Positions 49,810 through 59,631 of a stretch of DNA of 64,000 nt are shown piece after piece; position 1 is the first letter of the stretch, and every line of letters begins with the position of its first letter. Below the pieces are notes generated by a model. It searched no databases. It had not been told where the DNA came from and saw only the letters and a program-made list of their open reading frames with translations. Both the position numbers and the translations under genes were made by a program. Source of the DNA: Arsukibacterium tuosuense (GTDB lineage: Bacteria > Pseudomonadota > Gammaproteobacteria > Enterobacterales > Alteromonadaceae); assembly GCF_900215315.1 (NCBI RefSeq), contig NZ_OBEB01000007.1, forward strand, positions 186,001-250,000, given 5' to 3'.

Positions 49810-51305
49810 TGGATACCACGGTATTACAGCAGAAACTCGCTGAGCTGCGCCATCTGCTGCCTTCGCAGCACGAGTTACTCAACAGGTTGTTATTTCAGCT
49901 GGCCTTTAACGACTTTCAGAATATTGGTCTGGTAGGCGGCGAAGGTAGTGGCAAATCGACCCTGGCTTTAGCGTTGGCAGAGCTTTTCTCTGAGCATGCA
50001 AATGTGGCACTACTTAGCGAGCCGGTTACAGAGGCTGAGATGGAGGGCCAGTTAAAACAACATTGGTTTGGGCAGCGCCAGCCTGAACCTGCACTGGCAG
50101 CACTGATGGCTGAACCGCCAGCTGACAGTCTGCCGCTATTGTTAATCGTTGATAATTTTAATCTGCTTAGTAGTAGTGCCCGGCAAAGGCTGTTGCAACT
50201 TAATTGCCTGGGTTTTTTCATGTTGGCCGAGCCCTCCGCCGATATGGCACTGAATTTAAGTATTAATATTCCTACCTTGCAGGACGCCGGTCAGGTGCTG
50301 AAAGACAAAGCATTGGATCCACTGGCGGTCGCTGAGCGGTTTGCTGCCAGTGCGGGCAATATGCATTTGCTGCACAGTGCGCTGGTTAAGTCAGAAGACC
50401 GCAAAACGCATGCTGCATCCTGGTTATTGCCTGCAGCTATAATGTTGTTGGTGCTGGTTGCCGCAATCAGCTGGTGGTTGCCCACCAGCACAGAACAGAC
50501 AAGGTCAGACACCACTGCAAAAACTAATGCCGTGCAACATGACGATCAGTCAGAAAGCAGCTCTGAGCCTGCAGATAGCCCTGAGCCTTTAGACAGCTCT
50601 GAGCGTGTTAACACCCCTGAGCAGACAAATAGCCCGGAGTCTGAAGACGTATCAGCGCTGTTTGACAGTCCTGAAGTGATAACAGGCCTTGAGCTTACTC
50701 TCAGCGCCGCGCAAGATGGCAGCTCCGCGCAAGATAGCAGCGCTGAGCCAGTAACCAATCCTGAGTCAGTAGACAGCTCTGAGCTGCCTGAGTCCATGCA
50801 ACAACAGGCCCGTTCTGCAGTGCCAGACTTAACAGAAACGGCAGAGAGCCAGCAGGGCTCAACTGAAGCAATTGCAGAGTCATCCCGGAATGCAGAGCAG
50901 CAGGTCGTGTCAAAACCTGCCGACACCTCATCTTCAACCAGTATTACAGCAGCAGCGATTCCAGCAGCGGGTTCGCTGTATCAGGAGCCGCAGTTACTTG
51001 CGTTGCCAGCGGAATCAAGAGTGCTGCAGCTGGCTGTCCTGTCATCAGAAACTGCCTTGCAGCGCTTTGCCCGCTCTTATCCGGATACTGACATTATGGT
51101 GTATCAGCGCAGTTGGCAGGGCCAGTTGCAATGGATCATCCTTAACCAGGACCATTATCCTGACATAAGTAGTGCAAGACAGGCCATGGCGTCGCTACCC
51201 GAGTCATTGCGTGCAGCCGGGCCCTTTATTAAACCGGTTGGTCAGGTGCAACAAGAAATTAAAGCGCTGGCACGGAACCGTGCTGCGACAGAAGTACAGG
51301 AATAG
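49809..51305 (+). CDS. damX: DamX-like cell division protein with AAA and SPOR domains
   Basis: Membrane protein expected at the division septum. The 498-residue chain has an N-terminal AAA/GspA-like ATPase part with a P-loop GGEGSGKST (43-51) and LLLIVDNFNLL (Walker B, about 115-125), a TM helix (about 204-224), a 170-residue acidic Ser/Pro/Glu-rich linker, and a C-terminal SPOR domain (about 405-480). The linker contains hexapeptide repeats encoded by an 18-bp tandem DNA repeat. E. coli DamX has a shorter N-terminal part without the ATPase; ATPase-bearing forms occur in Vibrio and relatives. The gene is coupled to aroB and is followed by dam after 4 bp. Confidence 0.9.
   Translation: MDTTVLQQKLAELRHLLPSQHELLNRLLFQLAFNDFQNIGLVGGEGSGKSTLALALAELFSEHANVALLSEPVTEAEMEGQLKQHWFGQRQPEPALAALMAEPPADSLPLLLIVDNFNLLSSSARQRLLQLNCLGFFMLAEPSADMALNLSINIPTLQDAGQVLKDKALDPLAVAERFAASAGNMHLLHSALVKSEDRKTHAASWLLPAAIMLLVLVAAISWWLPTSTEQTRSDTTAKTNAVQHDDQSESSSEPADSPEPLDSSERVNTPEQTNSPESEDVSALFDSPEVITGLELTLSAAQDGSSAQDSSAEPVTNPESVDSSELPESMQQQARSAVPDLTETAESQQGSTEAIAESSRNAEQQVVSKPADTSSSTSITAAAIPAAGSLYQEPQLLALPAESRVLQLAVLSSETALQRFARSYPDTDIMVYQRSWQGQLQWIILNQDHYPDISSARQAMASLPESLRAAGPFIKPVGQVQQEIKALARNRAATEVQE
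50555..50795 (+). repeat. 18-bp imperfect tandem repeat inside damX
   Basis: Codes for consecutive hexapeptides of form [SP]-E-x-x-[DN]-[ST] (SEPADS, PEPLDS, SERVNT, PEQTNS) at about 50560-50632. A direct 18-bp pair (CGCGCAAGAT at 50708 and 50726) follows, then a second cluster (AEPVTN, PESVDS, SELPES) near 50743-50796. The repeat keeps the frame, as expected for a minisatellite in a disordered linker. Confidence 0.75.
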
Positions 51306-51309
51306 TCTG

Positions 51310-52188
51310 GTGAATGTAAAGCGTAACCGGGCTTTTCTGAAGTGGGCCGGTGGAAAATACAGCCTGGTGCCGGAACTGACGAAACATTTGCCTGCCGGAC
51401 CTGAGTTAGTTGAGCCCTTTGTCGGTGCAGGTTCGGTGTTTCTGAATACTGATTATCCGCGTTATGTCCTGAACGACATTAACGCAGATTTAATTCAGTT
51501 ATATCAGATAGTACAACATAAAGCCGATACCTTTGTTGCCGATGCCAACAGTCTGTTCTGTGCCAGTGCTAATGTGCGCAGTAGTTATCTTGCCTTTCGG
51601 CAACAGTTTAACAGCAGTACAGACCCTTATCAGCGAGCGTTGTTGTTCCTGTACCTCAACAGACATGGTTATAACGGGCTGTGTCGATACAACCTTTCGG
51701 GCAAGTTTAACGTGCCCTTTGGCAGTTATAAAAAGCCATACTTTCCCGAAGCAGAACTGTATTATTTTGCTGAGAAAGCCCAAAAAGCCCGTTTTAGCTG
51801 CAGCAGCTACCAGCAGGTTTTCGCCGAGCTGACACCGGGTGCTATTGTTTACTGCGATCCACCTTATGTGCCGCTTAGCAAAACGGCCAGTTTTACCAGC
51901 TATGCCCGTCAAGGGTTCAACCTGGATGACCAGGCACAGCTGGCAAATTTAGCTGAGCAGGCGCAACAAAAAGGCCACAGTGTGTTGATTAGTAACCATG
52001 ATACAACCTGGACGCGCAAAATCTATCAGCAGGCAGCTTTACGGAGTGTCCAGGTTGGACGTTCTATTAGTCAGAATGGTGCAGGCAGGGGCAAGGTAGC
52101 GGAACTGTTTGCCTTGTATCCGGCAATCAACCCAGCACCAGTGTTACCGTCAGCAAAAGGGTTGCGACAAACAACAATGCAGCAATAA
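51310..52188 (+). CDS. dam: DNA adenine methylase, GATC-specific
   Basis: Methylates adenine in GATC; needed for mismatch repair strand choice and replication timing. I chose the GTG at 51310 (AGGA nine bases upstream), which starts just after damX and gives 292 residues; E. coli Dam is 278 and begins MKKNRAFLKWAGGK, closely matching NVKRNRAFLKWAGGK here. The AdoMet-binding FVGAGSVF (37-44), the catalytic DPPY (183-186) and RSISQNGAGRGK match. Upstream ATG at 51172 would overlap damX by 134 bp. The last 62 bp overlap the DUF2970 gene on the other strand. Confidence 0.97.
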   Translation: MNVKRNRAFLKWAGGKYSLVPELTKHLPAGPELVEPFVGAGSVFLNTDYPRYVLNDINADLIQLYQIVQHKADTFVADANSLFCASANVRSSYLAFRQQFNSSTDPYQRALLFLYLNRHGYNGLCRYNLSGKFNVPFGSYKKPYFPEAELYYFAEKAQKARFSCSSYQQVFAELTPGAIVYCDPPYVPLSKTASFTSYARQGFNLDDQAQLANLAEQAQQKGHSVLISNHDTTWTRKIYQQAALRSVQVGRSISQNGAGRGKVAELFALYPAINPAPVLPSAKGLRQTTMQQ

Positions 52189-52321
52189 CACCTACTACGA
52201 TGTACGGGATAATGCTCTTGGTCTGGAAATCAAGCTGTCGTTGTTTTTCTGATTGTACGCCGACGAATGCACCCAGAACGGCTTTTATTACTTGCCAGGT
52301 GCTGGCCTTAGTTTCAGTCAT
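52127..52321 (-). CDS. DUF2970 small membrane protein
   Basis: A 64-residue protein with a cytoplasmic N-terminal amphipathic part (KAVLGAFVGVQSEKQRQLDF) and one TM helix (about 40-62), the classical DUF2970 layout. No function is known for the family. It converges with dam, overlapping its 3' end by 62 bp in antisense, and its ATG overlaps the stop of the upstream small gene by one base (TAATG), so the two are probably translated together. Confidence 0.85.
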   Translation of the reverse strand: MTETKASTWQVIKAVLGAFVGVQSEKQRQLDFQTKSIIPYIVVGVIAALLFVATLLLTVTLVLG

Positions 52322-52575
52322 TAATTAGTTTTATTACTGGCAGGGGTTAAGCGGTTTAACAACTCGAGGAAGTCAACAAAATGAAACTGGGTGGAGCGGC
52401 TGTCACCTTTAATCCAGCTTAACCAGTTTTGCTGCACATTCTGACATAATTCGTTAGCAGTCGTCGCGTTGTCATCCTGACAAAGCGGGGTAGTTTTAAC
52501 GTAACCAGCGGCGACACCAGTCAACACTATGACTGTGCCAATCGCTAATACTTTACTATTAAAGGTAATTTTCAT
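52321..52575 (-). CDS. small secreted or membrane-anchored protein of unknown function
   Basis: Not recognised. From the ATG at 52575 it has 84 residues: a basic start and a hydrophobic helix (about 8-26, a signal peptide or anchor), then a short hydrophilic domain with two cysteines 13 residues apart (LCQDD and ELCQN) that could form a disulfide, and a WLSWIKG segment. A start at 52629 would add 18 residues. It is coupled to the DUF2970 gene (one-base overlap), suggesting a two-gene unit. There is no visible similarity to neighbouring families. Confidence 0.6.
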   Translation of the reverse strand: MKITFNSKVLAIGTVIVLTGVAAGYVKTTPLCQDDNATTANELCQNVQQNWLSWIKGDSRSTQFHFVDFLELLNRLTPASNKTN

Positions 52576-52679
52576 GTTAAATCCAGTTAACGCTTTAATC
52601 ACTAGTTGCAGAGTGTAATTGATCTGCATTTTGGATACAAGTTGCTTATTTAGTATACGCTGTAGTAATTAGCCGGATC

Positions 52680-52711
52680 AGTTGCTCAGGGTATCCGAGC
52701 AACTTTTTTTT
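52680..52711 (+). terminator. strong rightward rho-independent terminator with no obvious upstream gene
   Basis: An 8-bp stem (AGTTGCTC at 52680-52687 with GAGCAACT at 52697-52704), a nine-base loop and a T8 run on the plus strand. The nearest plus-strand gene, dam, ends 490 bp upstream with two antisense genes between. On the minus strand no T-run follows. A promoter-like pair (TTGGAT at 52631, 17 bp, TATACG at 52654) lies just upstream on the plus strand. Confidence 0.85.
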
Positions 52712-52729
52712 ACAGACTATCAGTTACCC

Positions 52730-53410
52730 TCAGAAACTTTTTGATACACTGAATATGACCCGGCTGTCACACAGATTACAGTCATCAATATCAGTATCAA
52801 CGTAGGCCAGACTTAGACCTGCCCCCAGCACTTCGGTACTCAAGCCAATGCTCCAGTCCAGATAGCTCGCTGCACTGTCATCGTATTCGTTCTGGCCAAC
52901 GTGTAAATCCAGTGCCAGATTGTCAGTAATGGCATAGCTGTAACCACCATATAAGTAGAAGTATGTGCCGGCATTAGCGTAGTAATCATCACTGTAAGCA
53001 AGACCGAACGTGAAATCCTGGTAGGAGAGCGAGCCATAGAGTTCATAGAAATTAGAACCGGCAAATTCCGTATTTGGATAGCCATAACGCATCACGCCGA
53101 CATCCACTGACCATTCTTCGTTTATTGCACCGCTCCAGCCCAGCATCACGTCAAACTCAAGGGTGCCTTCACCGCCGAAATCGACACTTGAGCCCCATAC
53201 TGAAACATAAAAGCCTGATTCGTCGCTCAGGGTCAGGCCACCCTGGATAGCAGGAGCTTCATCGGTTTGCGAAATACCACGAAACGCATAATCGGAAGTG
53301 AACGTAATATCACCGCTGAGCTCAACTGCTTGACTGTGGGTACTGGTAGTGGCCAGACCGATAAGTAAACCGGCGGTGATTAAACTGGAGAGTGTCGTTG
53401 TCATTTTCAT
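52730..53410 (-). CDS. TorF family putative outer-membrane porin
   Basis: From the ATG at 53410 (AAGGG upstream) it has 226 residues with a signal peptide (cleavage near SQA-VE, about residue 25). The mature part alternates aromatic and polar residues as in a small beta-barrel and ends in an outer-membrane Phe (SVSKSF). The SGDITFTSDYAFRGISQTD opening is the hallmark of the TorF / TIGR02001 family. The cargo is unknown. A CNLC pair near the C-terminus is unusual for a barrel. The gene interrupts the usual dam-rpe adjacency. Confidence 0.85.
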   Translation of the reverse strand: MKMTTTLSSLITAGLLIGLATTSTHSQAVELSGDITFTSDYAFRGISQTDEAPAIQGGLTLSDESGFYVSVWGSSVDFGGEGTLEFDVMLGWSGAINEEWSVDVGVMRYGYPNTEFAGSNFYELYGSLSYQDFTFGLAYSDDYYANAGTYFYLYGGYSYAITDNLALDLHVGQNEYDDSAASYLDWSIGLSTEVLGAGLSLAYVDTDIDDCNLCDSRVIFSVSKSF

Positions 53411-53632
53411 TGGTATTGCCCTTATGTTTATTCCCTGGCTAATCCATTCCAATAAGCATGCCAGATAAAATAAACTATAAAAATCAATAGTATGATAGTT
53501 ATTGGAAGGCGCTTAGTTTACTTTTTGCGCTTAACTGGTGCGCTGCTGCCTGCTTTTTGTGCAAGTTGCGGCACGTGCTTTTTAGTCGTTAATTCAGTAA
53601 AGTCAGCTTTTTAAGATGTGTGGAGCACCTGT

Positions 53633-54310
53633 ATGTTGCCTTATTTAATCGCCCCTTCAATTTTATCTGCAGACTTTGCCAGGCTTGGCAGCGAAGTTGA
53701 GAGCGTGCTGGCAGCCGGGGCCGATGTGGTTCATTTTGACGTGATGGATAACCACTACGTGCCAAACCTGACGATTGGGCCCATGGTATGTAAGGCATTG
53801 CGAAATTACGGCATAACTGCGCCGATAGATGTTCATCTGATGGTCGAACCGGTCGACAGTCTGGTCCCGCAGTTTGCGGAAGCAGGTGCCAGTATTATTA
53901 CCTTTCACCCGGAAGCGTCACGCCACATTGACCGTACTTTGCAACTGATTAAAAGTCATGGTTGCCAGGCGGGTGTAGTACTTAACCCGGCCACACCGCT
54001 AAGCTATCTGGATTACGTGTTGGAAAAGCTGGATGTTATTCTGCTGATGTCAGTTAACCCGGGCTTTGGCGGCCAGAAGTTTATTCCAGCTACCTTAGAT
54101 AAGCTGGCTCAGGTCCGGAAAATAATTGACGCCAGTGGCCTGCCAATCAGACTGGAGGTCGATGGTGGCGTTACGGCAGATAATATCGGTGAGATTGCCG
54201 CAGCGGGAGCAGATATGTTTGTTGCCGGCTCCGCTATTTTTAACAGCGATGATTATCAACAGACGATCAACAGCATGCGCCAGACCCTGGCGGCAGTGCA
54301 TGGTAAATAA
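53633..54310 (+). CDS. rpe: ribulose-phosphate 3-epimerase
   Basis: Pentose-phosphate epimerase with a TIM-barrel fold. From the ATG at 53633 (GGAG seven bases upstream) it has 225 residues. Metal and catalytic residues are in [35 protein letters not shown] and EVDGGV. A GTG at 53618 would add five unrelated residues. E. coli has gph between rpe and trpS; here rpe is followed directly by trpS 78 bp away. Confidence 0.97.
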   Translation: MLPYLIAPSILSADFARLGSEVESVLAAGADVVHFDVMDNHYVPNLTIGPMVCKALRNYGITAPIDVHLMVEPVDSLVPQFAEAGASIITFHPEASRHIDRTLQLIKSHGCQAGVVLNPATPLSYLDYVLEKLDVILLMSVNPGFGGQKFIPATLDKLAQVRKIIDASGLPIRLEVDGGVTADNIGEIAAAGADMFVAGSAIFNSDDYQQTINSMRQTLAAVHGK

Positions 54311-54388
54311 ATTACTGCGGGCAAAGGGCGCTTGCGGCTATAATGCAGCTCTTTTGCAGATGTTTTAACCGAGGACAGTGAACCCATC

Positions 54389-55393
54389 ATGAGTAGCAAA
54401 CCTATTGTATTAAGTGGCGCCCAACCTTCAGGACAACTCACCATTGGTAACTATCTGGGTGCACTGCGACAGTGGGATCAGATGCAGGATGACTATGACT
54501 GTCTGTACTGTATCGTCGACTTGCACGCCATTACGGTAAGACAAGACCCGGTAGCACTGCGCAGTGCATCGCTAGACAGCCTGGCGCTATATTTAGCCTG
54601 CGGTATTGACCCGGCTCGCTCAGCCGTATTTATGCAGTCACATGTTCCGGAGCATAGCCAGCTGGCCTGGGTACTGAATTGTTATACCCAGTTTGGTGAA
54701 TTAAGCCGGATGACCCAGTTTAAAGACAAGTCCGAGCGCCATAATAATAATGTAAACGCCGGCTTATTTACCTACCCGGTATTAATGGCGGCTGACATTC
54801 TGCTTTATCAGGCCAATCAAATTCCGGTCGGCCATGACCAAAAACAGCATTTGGAATTAGCCCGCGATGTTGCTATGCGGTTTAATGCGGCACATGGTGA
54901 GGTGTTTACCTTGCCAGAGCCCTATATCCCGCCAGTTGCCGCCCGGGTAATGAGTTTGCAGGACCCGACGAAAAAAATGTCAAAATCTGACGAGAATCCG
55001 TGGAATTTTGTTGGCTTGCTGGAAGACCCGAAAATGATCAGCAAAAAGTTTAAAAAAGCCATGACAGATTCCGAGGACCCACCGCGGGTGCGTTTTGATA
55101 TCGACGCCAAGCCTGGTGTGGCGAACTTGCTAAGTATCCTGAGTGGCGTTACCGGGAAAACGGTGCAGGCGCTGGAGGCTGAATACGAAGGTAAAATGTA
55201 TGGTCATCTAAAAGGTGATGTCGCTGATGCTGTTATTGCCTTGCTGGAACCGGTGCAAAAATCCTTTATCGAGTTACGGGCTGATTTGCCGGTACTGCAA
55301 AGCGTAATGCGAGCCGGAGCTGAAAAAGCCCGGGCCCGGGCGGCAGTTACTCTGGCTAAAGTAAACGATGCCGTAGGTTTTGTGTTGCCATAG
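54389..55393 (+). CDS. trpS: tryptophanyl-tRNA synthetase
   Basis: Class I synthetase, 334 residues, the same length as E. coli TrpS. The HIGH-equivalent is in [18 protein letters not shown] (about 9-26, TIGN) and the KMSKS loop is [10 protein letters not shown] (about 193). A TATAAT-like box at 54339-54344 lies 45 bp upstream of the start and could serve its own promoter, although no good -35 is spaced correctly. Confidence 0.98.
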   Translation: MSSKPIVLSGAQPSGQLTIGNYLGALRQWDQMQDDYDCLYCIVDLHAITVRQDPVALRSASLDSLALYLACGIDPARSAVFMQSHVPEHSQLAWVLNCYTQFGELSRMTQFKDKSERHNNNVNAGLFTYPVLMAADILLYQANQIPVGHDQKQHLELARDVAMRFNAAHGEVFTLPEPYIPPVAARVMSLQDPTKKMSKSDENPWNFVGLLEDPKMISKKFKKAMTDSEDPPRVRFDIDAKPGVANLLSILSGVTGKTVQALEAEYEGKMYGHLKGDVADAVIALLEPVQKSFIELRADLPVLQSVMRAGAEKARARAAVTLAKVNDAVGFVLP

Positions 55394-55457
55394 TTCCAAA
55401 AGACATTATATTGACATTTACTGTTGTAGTTAATGCTAAATTTATAGGTGAAACGCT

Positions 55458-56171
55458 ATGTTAAAGTGTTATAGCATAGTCATAATGTCAGTTTGTTTGA
55501 CCTTCAATGTATTAGCTTCTGGCGATAGTCAACGTTGGCAAATTAAAGCCGTCACTGCAATAAGCTTTCCGGGCCTGGAAGTGCTGGCAGATGGCAAGTT
55601 TAAGCCTGGCTCGGCTTATAATTACCGCGCTATCATTGATTGTATGGAGCATCAGCTTAATGCTGACTTTGTTTGGCAGCAATTCCCTACAGCCCGTTTA
55701 GTACATGTGACAGTAAAGCATCAGTTCGATGTCATTTTTCCGATGGGCTATACTCCTGAGCGCAGCAAATTATTGCAGCCAAGCGATTATCTGGTGCAGG
55801 AGCAGGATTACTGGGCTTATTTGAGGCCCCAACCCGATTGGCAAAACAAGCAACTTAATATTGCCGTTAAACAGGCATCACCTCAGGCCGAATGGTTGGC
55901 GCAACAGGGCTATCAGAATATTCATCAGGTAAATGATTACAAGCAGTTGTTACCACTGTTACGCGCCGGTAGGGTAGAAGCGATTAGCGTACCTGGAGCA
56001 GTGGCTGCGGAATATCAAAAAGCAGCTATCGAAGGGCTGGCACTGTCAGGTTATTATCAGCGTGAAGCAGGCTTTTATCTGAATCCCGGTTTTGCTGCTG
56101 AGTACTTGCCACAATTTAACCAGGCTGTCAGGCAGTGCCGCCATCTTGCTGTTTTAGATCTTCCTGAATAA
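55458..56171 (+). CDS. periplasmic substrate-binding domain protein (SBP_bac_3-like)
   Basis: The 237-residue protein has a signal peptide (about 1-20) and a two-lobe fold similar to amino-acid-type ABC binding proteins: an early Asp-Cys-Met-Glu segment, an FDVIFPMGYTPER segment near lobe one and a returning lobe ending in GFYLNPGF. No transporter genes are nearby, so it is probably a stand-alone solute-binding domain protein, as is frequent in Alteromonadales. The ligand is unknown. It follows trpS by 64 bp. Confidence 0.75.
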   Translation: MLKCYSIVIMSVCLTFNVLASGDSQRWQIKAVTAISFPGLEVLADGKFKPGSAYNYRAIIDCMEHQLNADFVWQQFPTARLVHVTVKHQFDVIFPMGYTPERSKLLQPSDYLVQEQDYWAYLRPQPDWQNKQLNIAVKQASPQAEWLAQQGYQNIHQVNDYKQLLPLLRAGRVEAISVPGAVAAEYQKAAIEGLALSGYYQREAGFYLNPGFAAEYLPQFNQAVRQCRHLAVLDLPE

Positions 56172-56282
56172 CTAATGATAGAGCTGCCAGCAAACCATTA
56201 TTGTCAGATGGTGGCTACAGCTTGCTGACATAGCCTGCTGTCTGGTTTAATAGCAGCTTCAATTTAACGGAGTATCAGCTAC

Positions 56283-56894
56283 ATGCTGCTGATGATCGAC
56301 AATTACGATTCTTTCACCTGGAATCTGGTGCAGTATTTTGCCGAACTTGGCCAGCAGGTTGTGGTAAAGCGCAACGATGAAATTAATGTGGCGCAAATGG
56401 CTGCACTGGCACCTGATTATCTGGTGATATCACCAGGCCCGGGTACGCCGGAACAGGCCGGTGTCAGCCTGGCGGCAATTGAACACTTTGCCGGAAAAGT
56501 CCCATTATTAGGGGTTTGCCTCGGACATCAGGCGATTGCCCAGGTTTTTGGAGGTAAAGTATGTCGTGCGGGTAAAGTAATGCACGGTAAAAATTCTGAT
56601 ATTTATCATCAGGGCGAGTCTGTGTTTACCGACCTGCCCAGCCCGCTGGCAGTAACCCGTTACCATTCGCTACTGGTTGCGAGCGATAACCTTCCTGCAG
56701 AGCTAATGATAACGGCCTGGACAGAAGAGTCTGGCCAGTCGTCAGAAATAATGGGCTTAATGCACCGCCAGTTGGCGGTGCATGGCGTGCAGTTTCACCC
56801 TGAAGCCATTTTAAGTAGCGCGGGCAAAGCTATGTTGGCTAATTTTTTAAGTCTGGCGGCGGTCGTAGCACCGCATAGCGTAGTGAATTGTTAA
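56283..56894 (+). CDS. pabA: aminodeoxychorismate/anthranilate synthase glutamine amidotransferase subunit
   Basis: Supplies ammonia from glutamine for p-aminobenzoate or anthranilate synthesis. The 203-residue class I amidotransferase has [25 protein letters not shown], the nucleophile Cys in GVCLGHQAI (about 80) and the His-Glu of FHPEAIL. PabA and TrpG cannot be told apart by motif; the E. coli-like neighbourhood (upstream of the argD/astC region, no trp genes here) favours PabA, perhaps with a dual role. It overlaps the next gene by one base. Confidence 0.93.
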   Translation: MLLMIDNYDSFTWNLVQYFAELGQQVVVKRNDEINVAQMAALAPDYLVISPGPGTPEQAGVSLAAIEHFAGKVPLLGVCLGHQAIAQVFGGKVCRAGKVMHGKNSDIYHQGESVFTDLPSPLAVTRYHSLLVASDNLPAELMITAWTEESGQSSEIMGLMHRQLAVHGVQFHPEAILSSAGKAMLANFLSLAAVVAPHSVVNC

Positions 56895-58009
56895 TGAACA
56901 CATCAACTGAGTCATTAAATCAACGTTTCTGGGATGAGTTTATCGGTGTAAACCCGGATGCTGCCCGTTTGCAGTATCAGGTCAAGGCCGGCGTCACAAC
57001 GACCCGTAAATTGTTAGCCGTCGATGCACAGGCCATGCAGCAGCGTCTGGCAGGCCAGCAGGCTCGCCAGCAGTTTGTCGAGTTTGCTCAGGCCCATATG
57101 CATGACCAGGTTGCTGACGAGCTGTTTCAGCGTTTGGGTAATATATCCCTGGTCAGCGCATCTATCTTCGATTTGGGGGACCATTATCATCAGGTGCTGG
57201 ATAAACTTGCGCATAAAGCCGTTACTATTAATCAACTGGATCCGTTAATCAGTCAGGTTGACTGGTTGAAGGAAGACTTGTTGAAACTGGTTAATCAACC
57301 GCAATATCGTAATCGGACAGCCTCAGGTGCGCTTATTAAAGATGTCAAAACGGCGCTGCGTTTTCTCGGGGTGGAAAGTCTGCAACTGATTGTGCCGGTA
57401 TATGGCATGCGCCGCTGTTTGCCGCATGCGACCGACCCTTTTGTCGGCTTTAAAACCCGCTTATGGGATTACACGCTGGCATGTGCCATAGCCGCGCGCC
57501 GGCTGGCAGAAGATAGTGCAGAACTTCCTTATGCGGCGTTTTGTATCGGCTTGTTCCATCCACTTGGCCACATAGTGGTGACCCGCAATTATCTGCGTAC
57601 CTATCAGCAAATTAAACAAGAAGAGCTGCTTAAAGCGCGGGACGAGCGCAATAACGAATTAACAGATGCGTTGGACAGCCTTGAACCGGACGCCAGTTTT
57701 TTAAGTAACAGTTTACTGGAATTTGCTGAAATCTTAAGTGCCGACATCTGCTCACGCTGGTCACTGCAGCATTTACCACTGTGCCAGACGCTGGACCAGC
57801 TGGCAGAAGGTATCGGCTTTAATGGTATCAGCCCATTGGGCCGGATAGTGCAGCAAGCTCAGGTGTATGTGCAATGGCAGCAGTTAAAGGCCGCAGGTAA
57901 AGCCAGTGCTCAGGACGCAGAAAGCTGGTTTACCGCCGTCAAATTAACAGAGGACCAGCTGAATACCCTGGCCAAAACCAATTTAAAACGGCTTAGCATC
58001 GATTTATAA
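56894..58009 (+). CDS. HDOD domain protein
   Basis: A 371-residue cytoplasmic protein with an HDOD domain (about 90-300), an HD-like signalling fold without the catalytic His/Asp set; segments include LIKDVKTALRFLGVESLQL, typical of the family. It could bind nucleotides or act as a regulatory scaffold, but no partner is evident. It starts with ATG at 56894, overlapping the pabA stop by one base, so translation is coupled. HDOD genes are often found at this site in Shewanella and relatives. Confidence 0.88.
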   Translation: MNTSTESLNQRFWDEFIGVNPDAARLQYQVKAGVTTTRKLLAVDAQAMQQRLAGQQARQQFVEFAQAHMHDQVADELFQRLGNISLVSASIFDLGDHYHQVLDKLAHKAVTINQLDPLISQVDWLKEDLLKLVNQPQYRNRTASGALIKDVKTALRFLGVESLQLIVPVYGMRRCLPHATDPFVGFKTRLWDYTLACAIAARRLAEDSAELPYAAFCIGLFHPLGHIVVTRNYLRTYQQIKQEELLKARDERNNELTDALDSLEPDASFLSNSLLEFAEILSADICSRWSLQHLPLCQTLDQLAEGIGFNGISPLGRIVQQAQVYVQWQQLKAAGKASAQDAESWFTAVKLTEDQLNTLAKTNLKRLSIDL

Positions 58010-59517
<1,508 letters not shown>

Positions 59518-59631
59518 GCTTAAGTCTGGAACACCAAAACGAATAAAGCGGCATAAAGACCGCCGATGAAGCAGCTCGGGGCAAAACCATTTGCCCCGTC
59601 AGGTTATAAAGCAAAAATGGAGTAAGCGACG

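Noticed and set aside
51172..51309. Longer Dam start at ATG 51172
   Set aside because: It would overlap damX by 134 bp and add 46 residues unrelated to Dam; GTG at 51310 fits family alignment.
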